The position numbers were made by a program, and so were the translations under genes. The notes under the pieces were generated by a model. That model did not search any database. It was not told the origin of the DNA and saw nothing but the letters and a program-made list of their open reading frames with translations. Shown piece by piece: positions 24,877 to 34,737 of a DNA stretch of 64,000 nt. Location of the stretch: the NCBI GenBank assembly GCA_017854535.1, contig JAFMHL010000003.1, positions 1 to 64,000 on the forward strand, in the 5' to 3' direction. Source of the DNA: Nitratireductor sp. (GTDB taxonomy: Bacteria; Pseudomonadota; Alphaproteobacteria; Rhizobiales; Rhizobiaceae). The number at the start of each line of letters is the position of its first letter. Position 1 is the stretch's first letter.

Positions 24877-25044
24877 GACAGACTCCTGCAGTTATTGTGT
24901 CATAGGCTTTATGGTTTCAAAGTGTCGTGAAAACAAGAAGTCAATCTACAAAAAACTACACCAAATTCACTCGCTTACAAATTACAATCTGGTACTCTTT
25001 GTTAAAAAATACCTGTTCAATTTGTAGGTACAAAGGAACCCAAA

Positions 25045-25665
25045 ATGCTCATCGTCCATCATTTGAATAATTCCCGTTCACAGCGCATTTTATGGCTGCT
25101 GGAGGAGTTGCAGGTACCCTATGAGATCAGGCATTACCTACGTGATAGCAATACTAATTTGTCACCGCCGGAATTGCTGGATGTTCACCCGCTTGGAAAA
25201 TCTCCGATGATTGAAGTGGATGGACGCATTATCACAGAGTCTGGTGCAATCGTTGAATATATCTGTTCAAAATTTGGTTCGCATATGGTGCCTGGAACGG
25301 AGACTGACGCTCATATCAGTCATCAAGAACTTATGCATTTTGCAGAAGGCTCTGCCATGACCCCAATCCTGTTGGCCCTTTATGTTGGGCGATTGGGAAA
25401 AGCCGGAGCGCCTTTAGAGCCTCGTATCCAAGAACAATTACAAAGTCATTTTTCCTACATGGATCAGGCCATTCGCCCGTCCGGGCATTATGTTCTCGAT
25501 GACCTTTCAGCGGTCGATGTCATGATGAGCTTTCCTGCCGAGGTGGCGCTCAAACAGGGAAGGGGAAATGATTTTCCCAAGCTCGCAAAATTTGTCAAAA
25601 ATATACAAGCACGCCCTGCCTATCAAGCCGCGTTGAAAAAGGGTGGGCCTTATCAATTTGCTTAA
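25045..25665 (+). CDS. glutathione S-transferase
   Basis: A 206-residue soluble GST. The thioredoxin-like N-terminal domain (about 1-78) has NNSRSQRILWLLEEL with the likely catalytic Ser, the cis-Pro segment GKSPMIEVDG and the Glu-Ser pair ITESGAIVEY for glutathione binding. The C-terminal helical domain follows. It resembles general GSTs rather than a specific maleylpyruvate isomerase or beta-etherase. GSTs linked to aromatic catabolism can remove halide or protect against quinones, but that role here is speculation. Confidence 0.85.
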   Translation: MLIVHHLNNSRSQRILWLLEELQVPYEIRHYLRDSNTNLSPPELLDVHPLGKSPMIEVDGRIITESGAIVEYICSKFGSHMVPGTETDAHISHQELMHFAEGSAMTPILLALYVGRLGKAGAPLEPRIQEQLQSHFSYMDQAIRPSGHYVLDDLSAVDVMMSFPAEVALKQGRGNDFPKLAKFVKNIQARPAYQAALKKGGPYQFA

Positions 25666-25676
25666 TCAGCTTTTGA

Positions 25677-26711
25677 CTACGCTGACAGTTCCTCAGGGAA
25701 CTGTTCTGTTGTCACAGTTGCTTGGGCCGTTGCGTTGTAGCGGTTGCCAATAACTGTCTTTTGATTGATTAGCGCATCAGCCTTTGCAAGAATGCCATTG
25801 TCAACTTTAACACCACCCGCATGCCAGTTTTCGCGCATATGGTCGATGTCTTTGGTTCCTGGTATTGCAACGATATTTTCGCCTTGCGCTAGAACCCAGG
25901 CCAAAGAAAGTTGCGCCATGGAACATTGTGCCTGCTCTGCAAGTTTGCTGAAACCATCTAACAATTTCAAGTTCAATGCGTAAGTGTCAGTCTGAAACCT
26001 CGGCATTGTCACGCGAAGATCATTCTCTTCAAGGGTTGAAACATCTTGCAATTTCCCAGTCAGAAACTGTCTGGCCACCGGTGAAAATGCAACAAATGTG
26101 ATGCCTAATTCTTTGCAGGTATTTAGAGCAGCGATTTCGGGGTTTCTGGTCCAAAGGGAATATTCTGTTTGAAGAGCTGCCACTGGATGAACTGCGTGGG
26201 CTTGTCTGATCCAGCTTGATGAAACTTCTGAAAGACCCACTGCCCCTATTTTACCTTCTTCAACAAGGCGTGCCATTTCTCCCATTGAATCTTCTATCGG
26301 AGTTTTTGGATCAGGGCGATGCAAATAATACAAATCAATATGATCTGTTTTCAGGCGTGTTAGAGCACCTTCCAGTGTTTTGCGGATCATATTTGGGCTT
26401 GCATCGGTAAGCCGCTTCCCGTCATCGTCAACACATAATACGCATTTTGATGCTAGAAAGAATTCCGAGCGACGGTGACTCACGGCCTTGCCGATCAACT
26501 CTTCATTATGGCCCGCGCCATAGATTGCAGCCGTGTCCAAATGGTCATAGCCTTCATCCAAAGCTTCGTTCAACAGACGCACTGAATAGGCTTCTTCCGG
26601 TCTCTTGCCATAGGCAAAAGACATATTCATACAGCCAAGGCCGATTGGTTTTACTTGGGCAGCGCCGATTTTTCGTTCAGCGCCACCGTCGGATTTCACC
26701 CAATTTGTCAT
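25677..26711 (-). CDS. aldo/keto reductase
   Basis: A 344-residue NADPH-type AKR barrel. The catalytic tetrad is visible as Asp and Tyr in LDTAAIYGAGHNEELIG, Lys in LASKCVL and His in LYYLHRPDP. It is last in the minus-strand lig operon, 17 bp after ligC. No AKR is required in the established 4,5-cleavage pathway, so it may reduce an aldehyde by-product or feed an aromatic aldehyde into the pathway; this is inferred from position alone. Confidence 0.88.
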   Translation of the reverse strand: MTNWVKSDGGAERKIGAAQVKPIGLGCMNMSFAYGKRPEEAYSVRLLNEALDEGYDHLDTAAIYGAGHNEELIGKAVSHRRSEFFLASKCVLCVDDDGKRLTDASPNMIRKTLEGALTRLKTDHIDLYYLHRPDPKTPIEDSMGEMARLVEEGKIGAVGLSEVSSSWIRQAHAVHPVAALQTEYSLWTRNPEIAALNTCKELGITFVAFSPVARQFLTGKLQDVSTLEENDLRVTMPRFQTDTYALNLKLLDGFSKLAEQAQCSMAQLSLAWVLAQGENIVAIPGTKDIDHMRENWHAGGVKVDNGILAKADALINQKTVIGNRYNATAQATVTTEQFPEELSA

Positions 26712-26728
26712 AACATTCCAAACTGCTT

Positions 26729-27676
26729 TTAGCTTTTGAAGCTTTTCTCGATTTTATCGAGTGTTTCCATTGCACCCAATGCCTGAGCCACGGATGAATT
26801 GGGCTCGCGACCTTCTTGGATAGCAGATATGAACTCCCTATCGATTAGTTCAATGCCATTATTAGAAACAGCTACATTGGACAAGTCGATTGGATTTTCA
26901 TTGCCGTCATACAAGTCATCATAGCGGGCCAGATAGGTGCCATTGTCACAGATATAGCGGAAGAATGTTCCCAGTGGGCCGTCATTGTTGAACGAAAGTG
27001 ACAAGGTACAAATAGCACCTGATGGAACCTTCATGCCGATGGACATGTCCATGGCTATGCCAAGATCAGGATGATGAGGGCCCTGCAGGCCGAATGCTTC
27101 AGAACAGTTTTCACCCGTTTGGTATTGGAACAAATCAACGGTGTGACAAGCATGATGCCATAGCAGATGGTCTGTCCAGCTGCGCGGCTCGCCCTTAGCG
27201 TTCATATTTGAACGGCGGAAGAAATAGGTTTGCACATCCAGTTGCTGAACCTTCAATTCTCCGGCCTTGATCTTGTTGTGGATCCATTGGTGCGAAGGGT
27301 TAAACCGGCGAACCTGACCCGCCATTGCAACGAGCCCGGTTTCCTTTTGTTTTTCAACAATGCGGATCGAGTCTGCCAATGTATCTGCCATTGGAATTTC
27401 GACCAAGACATGTTTGCCAACTTCCATGCAGGCGATTGCCTGATCAGCGTGCAATTGGGTTGGTGTTGCCAAAATCACAGCGTCAACATTGGGTTGAGCA
27501 AGGCATTCTTCTAATGTCGTTGCGGCATGGCCAATGCCCCGCTCTTTGGCCAATGCGTCGATCTTGGCTTGGGTTGGCCCCATAACCGAGGTAACTTCGA
27601 CACCATCAATATTGGCTAGGGCATCAAGATGTTTGATGCCAAAGGCGCCATAGGCACCGGCTACACAAATTCGCAT
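26729..27676 (-). CDS. ligC: 4-carboxy-2-hydroxymuconate-6-semialdehyde dehydrogenase
   Basis: A 315-residue Gfo/Idh/MocA family enzyme, the same length as the Sphingobium LigC. It oxidises the ring-cleavage product as its hemiacetal to 2-pyrone-4,6-dicarboxylate with NAD(P)+. The N-terminal Rossmann motif is GAYGAFG, the EIPMADTL region follows the cofactor site, and WTDHLLWHHACHTVDLFQYQ carries the conserved His residues near the substrate. It is directly downstream of ligB (12 bp) in the minus-strand operon, which secures the identification. Confidence 0.92.
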   Translation of the reverse strand: MRICVAGAYGAFGIKHLDALANIDGVEVTSVMGPTQAKIDALAKERGIGHAATTLEECLAQPNVDAVILATPTQLHADQAIACMEVGKHVLVEIPMADTLADSIRIVEKQKETGLVAMAGQVRRFNPSHQWIHNKIKAGELKVQQLDVQTYFFRRSNMNAKGEPRSWTDHLLWHHACHTVDLFQYQTGENCSEAFGLQGPHHPDLGIAMDMSIGMKVPSGAICTLSLSFNNDGPLGTFFRYICDNGTYLARYDDLYDGNENPIDLSNVAVSNNGIELIDREFISAIQEGREPNSSVAQALGAMETLDKIEKSFKS

Positions 27677-27688
27677 TTAAATTCTCCG

Positions 27689-28932
<1,244 letters not shown>

Positions 28933-28942
28933 TTCGTTTCCT

Positions 28943-29878
28943 TCATCCTGTATGTTTCATCTGCTTATTCAGGGGAGCCAGCAATGTTTCCGCCACGGCC
29001 CCATGATCTTCATTGTCTACCAAAGACATATCAAGTCTCAGCTCACCAATCATTTGTTCCCAATCAGCCGCCGCATCGCTCATGGACCCGCTAAAACCTA
29101 ATTCGCGCACAGTATTTGCTACTTCGCGCATTTCTGCGGATCTTCGAATACCATGGGTTGCTGCCCGTTCCATCATATAAGCGGCGCGTTTTTTCCAGCC
29201 AAAACCCGGATAGGTTTGTTCCATCGAGTCTAGCACAATGTCATCCACACCAGCACGTCGCCCAGCTAAAACCGATTCCAATATGACGGCTTCAAGGCCT
29301 TTCATAATTACGGATCGGATCATTTTGATGGAAGATGCTGCACCAACATCACCTTCAACCTGCTTTGATGACATGGCGAGAATATTGTTGAGATAAGCCA
29401 CAGCATCTATTGAATGAGGGCCAGCAATCAGAAGTGGGGTTTGGTGTAATTTTGGATGCACAGGCGCCATAACTGCCGTATCAACGTAACGCCCGCCTGC
29501 CGCTTCAATGAGTGCAGCAGATTTGCGTTTTGACCCCGGTGCGCAGGAATTACAGTCAAAAAAGAACGTGCCTTTGCGAATAAACTTTGCAGCTTCGCTA
29601 GCTGCTTCAAATGCTTTGTCTGCCGTTACAAGCGAAAATACAGCTGCTCCAACGGCAACAGCTTCTTTGGCGCTCTTGCAGCCGGTTACATTAAATTTCT
29701 CATAGTCTGCCATTTTTGCATCTACTATTGACTGGGACTTGCTGAGCGTTTTGATGTCAAAGGCAAATGTCTCTCCAGCATATCCAGCTTTATGCCAGCC
29801 TTCGACGAAGGCCTGACCAGCTTCGCCGAAGCCAATCAGGGCAATAGAGTCAAAGTTCTTGGAGTTTAAATCAACCAA
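28943..29878 (-). CDS. NAD(P)-dependent 6-phosphogluconate-dehydrogenase-like protein (DUF1932)
   Basis: About 311 residues of the beta-hydroxyacid dehydrogenase superfamily. The Rossmann motif is IALIGFGEAGQAF, the substrate loop is DCNSCAPGSKRKSAALIEAAG (region about 113-133), and the conserved Lys is in SSIKMIRSVIMKGLEA. The C-terminal DUF1932 domain follows. The start is uncertain between TTG codons at 29878 and 29902; GGGAGCGAG lies before the former. It is the first structural gene of the minus-strand lig operon. A matching step is not part of the textbook pathway, so it may process a side product or a methylated or halogenated intermediate. Confidence 0.8.
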   Translation of the reverse strand: MVDLNSKNFDSIALIGFGEAGQAFVEGWHKAGYAGETFAFDIKTLSKSQSIVDAKMADYEKFNVTGCKSAKEAVAVGAAVFSLVTADKAFEAASEAAKFIRKGTFFFDCNSCAPGSKRKSAALIEAAGGRYVDTAVMAPVHPKLHQTPLLIAGPHSIDAVAYLNNILAMSSKQVEGDVGAASSIKMIRSVIMKGLEAVILESVLAGRRAGVDDIVLDSMEQTYPGFGWKKRAAYMMERAATHGIRRSAEMREVANTVRELGFSGSMSDAAADWEQMIGELRLDMSLVDNEDHGAVAETLLAPLNKQMKHTG

Positions 29879-29990
29879 TCTGTGTCTCGCTCCCAGTCTC
29901 AAAGTGCTTATGAAATACGGCTGTTGCCTGATTTCTCAAATTTATCACTAAAAAATCAAATGCCACAAATAAATTTGTATCGCTAACTAT

Positions 29991-31232
29991 TCATTTTTTG
30001 AATAGCGCGTTGGAAGGTGAGGACACCATGCTTTTGGCTCGGATCATATCTAAAAATCGATTTTGTGTCGTTGTCGCTCGCCAATCTGAGCGGTAGGTCA
30101 AACCAATGGAGCGGTAGCTGTCTGGAAGTTCTATATCCAAAGGAATCGCAAGCCCTTGATCAATTTCGCGGCTCATCTGGTGGCGAGACATAATGGTTAC
30201 GTAATTTCCCAAAGTGAGCAATCCCCGAACCAAAACGAGGGAGCTGGAAACCGTTCGAACTGGTGTATTCGGTAGATCAGGGATCCGAAGCACTTCTGCC
30301 AAATATCGCCCCGCAGGCGCTTCTTTGGGCGGCGCGATCCAAGGATAAGACAAGGTATCTTCTATTTTTAGATTTCGTTTTTTAGCCAATGGATGATTGA
30401 TGCCGACAATGATGGACAATGGATCGTCGAACAATCTTTCCTGAATGATGTCGTCGCTGGGGGCTGGATTTCTCAAGGCTCCAATCAGCAAATCCAATTC
30501 GGCATTTCGAAGTCGCTTCAGCAGTTCAGGATAAGGGCCGTCAATCGCAATTATCTGAACGTTTTCAGTTTCTTGGAGCAATGTGTGAATAGCGTCTGGC
30601 AATATACTGGTTCGCGCTAATGGCATGGACCCGATATAAATCTTGCTTGAATCTTTACCTTTGAAATGATCAATTTCTTCCAGCCCCTGGCGCAATTCAG
30701 CTGCGGCTAGTTTGACCTGCAATACAAAAGATTCTGCCGCTGGTGTTAAATCCACGCCTTTGCTGTTGCTGATGAAAAAATCAAACCCTGCGAGTTTTTC
30801 AAGGTCCCGAGCAGCGCGGTGAATGGAAGGTTGCGAAAGGTTTACGCTCCTTGCTGCCATGCTGAAATTTCCAGTTTCTGCTATTACTATAAGCGCCTTG
30901 AGTTGAGTCGCCGTAGTCAAATCATGGAAATTCGAAAACCCTTCTTTTTTGCCCCTGCCTGCAATACGATTAGCTTGTTCAGACCCTAAGGTGAGATATT
31001 CAAACAAGCGCTCAATTCTATGAAACAAAATGTTTGAAGCGTCGGTGGGAAACAGACCATTGGAATGGCGGGAAAACAGAGTAACACCCAAGCGTTCCTC
31101 CAACTTGCTGATCGCCTGCGTCACTGCTGGTTGGGAAAGATGGACCTTTTTCGCGGCCTCACTTATGCTGTGGGTATTCACAACCTCACGATATGCCCGA
31201 AGATGGCGGATGTTTGGGAACTCGGCCGTCAC
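29991..31232 (-). CDS. LysR-type regulator with two HTH domains
   Basis: A 413-residue regulator, about 110 residues longer than typical LysR proteins. It carries two LysR helix-turn-helix domains in tandem, at residues 8-66 and 104-166, each with the recognition-helix pattern LSQPxxxxA (HLSQPAVTQA and NLSQPSIHRA). A periplasmic-binding-protein-like effector domain follows from about 193. The start is GTG at 31232. It sits between the minus-strand ligA-B-C operon and the divergent ligY-K-U-I operon, so it most likely controls both in response to protocatechuate, 4-hydroxybenzoate or a later intermediate. Confidence 0.9.
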   Translation of the reverse strand: MTAEFPNIRHLRAYREVVNTHSISEAAKKVHLSQPAVTQAISKLEERLGVTLFSRHSNGLFPTDASNILFHRIERLFEYLTLGSEQANRIAGRGKKEGFSNFHDLTTATQLKALIVIAETGNFSMAARSVNLSQPSIHRAARDLEKLAGFDFFISNSKGVDLTPAAESFVLQVKLAAAELRQGLEEIDHFKGKDSSKIYIGSMPLARTSILPDAIHTLLQETENVQIIAIDGPYPELLKRLRNAELDLLIGALRNPAPSDDIIQERLFDDPLSIIVGINHPLAKKRNLKIEDTLSYPWIAPPKEAPAGRYLAEVLRIPDLPNTPVRTVSSSLVLVRGLLTLGNYVTIMSRHQMSREIDQGLAIPLDIELPDSYRSIGLTYRSDWRATTTQNRFLDMIRAKSMVSSPSNALFKK

Positions 31233-31233
31233 T

Positions 31234-31280
31234 CACTTACCCTGCTTCTTTATAGTTATAGCAAAAATTTATAGTAAGTG
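31234..31280. promoter_or_regulatory. inverted repeat between the LysR gene and the ligY operon
   Basis: CACTTAC (31234-31240) and GTAAGTG (31274-31280) form a 7-bp inverted repeat around AT-rich DNA with TATAG repeats, just upstream of the LysR gene. It could form the binding region for the LysR regulator or the two divergent promoters. The spacing is wide for a single dimer site. Confidence 0.3.
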
Positions 31281-31362
31281 CTGGAGTTTGAAATAGCCAA
31301 TTTTTTGTTTCTACATCTAGAATGGGGAGAAATTAAAATGCCATTTTTTGGAGACATTTAGT

Positions 31363-32097
31363 ATGACAAAGAAAAAGACAGCTTTGGTGGTCAGCGCCCA
31401 TGCGGCGGACTTTGTATGGCGTGCCGGTGGCGCCATAGCCCTTCACCAACAGCATGGTTATGAAGTCACGATCGCCTGTCTTTCATATGGCGAGCGCGGC
31501 GAAAGCGCCAAGCTGTGGAAGCAAGAGGGTATGACGCTTGAAAAAGTGAAGGCAGATCGGCGCAAAGAGGCCGAGAATGCAGCGAAGGCGTTGGATGTGC
31601 ATGATATCCAATTTTTCGACTTGGGTGACTATCCGCTCGATTTGGGGCCTGAAGCACGCGATAAAACAGTTGATCTCATTCGCAAGGTTCAGCCAAGCTT
31701 CATGATGAGCCACTCGATGTGGGACCCATATAATACCGACCACATGAACACCACAAAATTTGTTCTGGAATGCCGAATGATTGCTCAGGCTTGGGGCCAT
31801 AACCCGGGCGAAAAAGTATTGGGCGCTCCGCAGTTATATCTGTTTGAGCCGCATCAAACCGAGCAAATGGGTTGGAAACCGGATGTATTTTTGGACATCA
31901 CTGATGTTTGGGAAAAGAAAAAAGCGGCAATTGAGTGCATGCAAGGACAAGAACATCTTTGGCATTTCTACACCAATGTTGCCGAGAACAGAGGCAATCA
32001 TTTCCGTCGTAACTCAGGCGGTCAATCTGGCGGTCGCAATGCTCAATTTGCAGAAGGCTTCCAGTCTGTATTTCCGCGCACAGTGGATGAACTTTAA
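31363..32097 (+). CDS. ligY: PIG-L-type hydratase of the 4,5-cleavage pathway (LigY/GalB)
   Basis: A 244-residue PIG-L/GlcNAc-deacetylase-fold zinc protein matching GalB and LigY, which hydrate the tautomer of 4-oxalomesaconate to 4-carboxy-4-hydroxy-2-oxoadipate. The metal motif is [13 protein letters not shown] with the conserved His/Asp, and [13 protein letters not shown] carries a further His. The ATG at 31363 has TTTGGAGACATT before it and is preferred over a TTG fifteen bases upstream. It is the first gene of the plus-strand lig operon and overlaps ligK by one base. Sequence family and neighbours agree. Confidence 0.9.
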   Translation: MTKKKTALVVSAHAADFVWRAGGAIALHQQHGYEVTIACLSYGERGESAKLWKQEGMTLEKVKADRRKEAENAAKALDVHDIQFFDLGDYPLDLGPEARDKTVDLIRKVQPSFMMSHSMWDPYNTDHMNTTKFVLECRMIAQAWGHNPGEKVLGAPQLYLFEPHQTEQMGWKPDVFLDITDVWEKKKAAIECMQGQEHLWHFYTNVAENRGNHFRRNSGGQSGGRNAQFAEGFQSVFPRTVDEL

Positions 32098-32789
32098 TGG
32101 CTGGGGCATTTGGACAACAGGGCATAGTGGTGCAGCATATTGAACGGGCGGATCAAAAGATAATTGATGGCCTTGGCAAATGCGGTGTTGCAACAGTTCA
32201 CGAGGCCCAAGGTCGAAAAGGCCTGCTGGCAGCCTATATGCGGCCGATTTATTATGGTGCGCGAATGGCAGCTTCTGCTGTTACCATATCATCGCCTCCA
32301 TGCGACAACTGGATGCTCCATGTTGCCATTGAGCAGCTGAAAGAAGGAGATGTGATGGTACTTGCTCCCACTTCTCCCTCTGATGCTGGCTATTTTGGTG
32401 ATCTGCTCGCAACATCCGCGAAAGTTCGCGGTTGCCGAGGATTGATCATTGATGCTGGTGTTCGCGATATTGCTGATCTTACAGAAATGAAATTTCCGGT
32501 GTGGTCAAAAGCCGTGTTTGCCCAAGGCACAATCAAGGAAACCTTGGGCTCAGTGAATGTGCCGATTGTTTGTGCTGGCGCAGCCATAAACCCAGGCGAC
32601 GTTATCGTTGCTGATGATGATGGTGTCTGTGTTGTCGCTAGGGAAGAGGCTGAGGATGTCTTGATAAAAGCGCAGGCGCGGGAGGCTAATGAAGCCACCA
32701 AACGTGCGCAATTTGAAGCAGGTGAGCTTGGCTTGGATATCTACAAAATGCGAGAACGCTTGGCCGAAAAGGGCCTGAAATATGTCTGA
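32097..32789 (+). CDS. ligK: 4-carboxy-4-hydroxy-2-oxoadipate aldolase
   Basis: A 230-residue class II aldolase of the RraA-like HMG/CHA aldolase family that splits 4-carboxy-4-hydroxy-2-oxoadipate to pyruvate and oxaloacetate. The metal/substrate motif is [13 protein letters not shown], with the conserved Arg-Asp, and the glycine-rich [15 protein letters not shown] precedes it. The C-terminal helix ([20 protein letters not shown]) is typical of this aldolase as opposed to RraA. Its stop overlaps the next gene by 8 bp. Confidence 0.95.
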   Translation: MAGAFGQQGIVVQHIERADQKIIDGLGKCGVATVHEAQGRKGLLAAYMRPIYYGARMAASAVTISSPPCDNWMLHVAIEQLKEGDVMVLAPTSPSDAGYFGDLLATSAKVRGCRGLIIDAGVRDIADLTEMKFPVWSKAVFAQGTIKETLGSVNVPIVCAGAAINPGDVIVADDDGVCVVAREEAEDVLIKAQAREANEATKRAQFEAGELGLDIYKMRERLAEKGLKYV

Positions 32790-33840
32790 TGGTGTGCGTT
32801 GCATGTGGATGCGGGGAGGGACGTCGAAGGGCGGATATTTCCTTGCCTCCGATTTGCCAACAGACATTGCTTCACGCGATGCCTTCCTCCTGGGGATGAT
32901 GGGTTCGCCTGATGCCAGACAGATTGATGGAATGGGTGGGGCTGATCCATTAACGTCAAAAGTCGCTGTTGTTTCAAAGTCTGATCGCAGCGATGCGGAA
33001 GTCAATTATCTATTTCTGCAGGTATTTGTTGATCAGGCAATCGTTACGGATGCCCAAAACTGTGGCAATATTCTTGCTGGGGTTGGACCTTTTGCAATCG
33101 AGCGTGGGCTGGTGCCTGTTGTGGGCGAGGAAACCGATGTTTCCATTTATATGGAAAATACAGGGCAGGTGGCTATTGCCAAAGTTTCAACGCCACAGGG
33201 TAATGTTTCCTTTCGAGGCAGCGCCCAAATAGACGGTGTTCCTGGAACATCAGCCGCAGTTCCAATCACTTTCAAAGATACAGCTGGTTCCAGTTGTGGC
33301 GCATTGCTACCGACGGGAAATACCGTCGATGTGATCAACGATGTCACGGTTACTTTGATCGATGATGGTATGCCTGTTGTTGTTCTCAAAGCAGAGGATG
33401 TAGGCATTTCAGGGACTGAAAGTCGCGAAGAGCTTGATGCGAATGAAACGCTCAAACAAAAACTTGAAGCTATCCGCCTAATTGCTGGGCCGATGATGAA
33501 CTTAGGCGATGTTAGAGATAAGACGGTGCCTAAAATGACGATGGTAAGTGCGGCTAAAAATGGTGGCGCTATTTCTACGAGAACGTTTATCCCCCATCGT
33601 TGTCATGCTTCTATCGGAGTTTTAGGCGCGGTTAGCGTTGCCACTGCTTGTTTATTGCCAGGATCACCTGCTCATAGCCTTGCTAAGATTCCTGATGGCA
33701 ATCGAAAATCAATGAGCATCGAGCACCCTATCGGCGAGACAACTGTTATTGCGATGCTTGATAATAAGGGTGATATGGAATGCGCAGCGGTTTTGCGTAC
33801 AGCACGAAAATTGTTTGATGGAGAGGTTTTTACACAATGA
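32782..33840 (+). CDS. ligU: 4-oxalomesaconate tautomerase/isomerase (PrpF family)
   Basis: A 352-residue PrpF-type double-barrel isomerase, equivalent to LigU or GalD. It shifts the double bond of 4-oxalomesaconate before hydration. N-terminal [14 protein letters not shown] and the central SMDPxD-like segments around [22 protein letters not shown] (given as residues about 45-66) are characteristic, as is [17 protein letters not shown]. It overlaps both ligK and ligI (ATGA), consistent with tight co-translation. Confidence 0.92.
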   Translation: MSDGVRCMWMRGGTSKGGYFLASDLPTDIASRDAFLLGMMGSPDARQIDGMGGADPLTSKVAVVSKSDRSDAEVNYLFLQVFVDQAIVTDAQNCGNILAGVGPFAIERGLVPVVGEETDVSIYMENTGQVAIAKVSTPQGNVSFRGSAQIDGVPGTSAAVPITFKDTAGSSCGALLPTGNTVDVINDVTVTLIDDGMPVVVLKAEDVGISGTESREELDANETLKQKLEAIRLIAGPMMNLGDVRDKTVPKMTMVSAAKNGGAISTRTFIPHRCHASIGVLGAVSVATACLLPGSPAHSLAKIPDGNRKSMSIEHPIGETTVIAMLDNKGDMECAAVLRTARKLFDGEVFTQ

Positions 33841-34733
33841 GTAGCCCGTTTTTAATGGACGAAGACTATCTGCCATTTCATCCCAATCCTTCGAAACCAA
33901 GTTTTCAACTACCAGCTGGCGCGGTAGATGCGCATTGTCATGTATTTGGTCCCGGGGATGTTTTTCCCTATGCGCCAGAGCGAAAATACACCCCTTGTGA
34001 TGCATCGAAACAACAGTTGTTTGAGCTACGCGACTATTTGGGCTTTACGCGCAATGTGATTGTTCAAGCGTCCTGCCATGGCAAGGATAATTCAGCTTTG
34101 GTTGATGCGCTCAATGCTGCCGGAGATTTAGCGCGAGGTGTTGCTGTTGTTTCACCTGACATTTCTGATCAGGAATTGGAAATAATGGATAAAGCAGGGG
34201 TGAAGGCTGTTCGTTTTAATTTCGTCAAACGCCTTGTGGATGCGACACCCAAGGAAGTTTTTTTGCGCACTGCTGATCGCATCAAAGAACTTGGTTGGCA
34301 TATTGTTGTATATTTCGAAGCGCCTGATCTGGAAGAACTGACACCGTTTCTAAAAACGTTGCCTACTAGTGTTGTTGTAGACCACATGGGCAGACCAGAT
34401 GTTACAAAGGGCATTGATCATCCTGATTTCAAGCGCTTCATGGCGCTGCTTTCTGAGAATGAAAACTTCTGGACAAAGGTCAGTTGCCCTGAGCGTTTAA
34501 CCGTTGCAGGGCCGCCTTATGACGATGTTATTCCCTTTGCCAAGACCTTGGTTGAAACATTCCCAGACCGTGTTTTGTGGGGCACAGACTGGCCGCATCC
34601 CAATATGAAATCGCATGTTCCCGATGAAGGCGTGTTGGTCAACACAATCCCAAGAATTGCTGTGACCCAAGCACTTCAAAAGGCATTGCTTGTTGATAAC
34701 CCAATGCGCCTTTATTGGCCGGAGGCTTCGTGA
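33837..34733 (+). CDS. ligI: 2-pyrone-4,6-dicarboxylate hydrolase
   Basis: A 298-residue amidohydrolase-superfamily lactonase that opens 2-pyrone-4,6-dicarboxylate to 4-oxalomesaconate. The metal-type motif is VDAHCHVFGPGDVFPYAP (about residues 30-47), and the catalytic end of the barrel has VVDHMGRPD and LWGTDWPHPN. The start overlaps ligU as ATGA. It completes the ligC-ligI-ligU-ligY-ligK sequence, so the full 4,5-pathway is encoded within 8 kb. Confidence 0.95.
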   Translation: MSSPFLMDEDYLPFHPNPSKPSFQLPAGAVDAHCHVFGPGDVFPYAPERKYTPCDASKQQLFELRDYLGFTRNVIVQASCHGKDNSALVDALNAAGDLARGVAVVSPDISDQELEIMDKAGVKAVRFNFVKRLVDATPKEVFLRTADRIKELGWHIVVYFEAPDLEELTPFLKTLPTSVVVDHMGRPDVTKGIDHPDFKRFMALLSENENFWTKVSCPERLTVAGPPYDDVIPFAKTLVETFPDRVLWGTDWPHPNMKSHVPDEGVLVNTIPRIAVTQALQKALLVDNPMRLYWPEAS

Positions 34734-34737
34734 GGTA

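Noticed and set aside
25045..25665. GST as a dedicated reductive dehalogenase (PcpC-like) or beta-etherase
   Set aside because: The sequence looks like a general GST with a Ser-type site; there is no specific signature for those enzymes.
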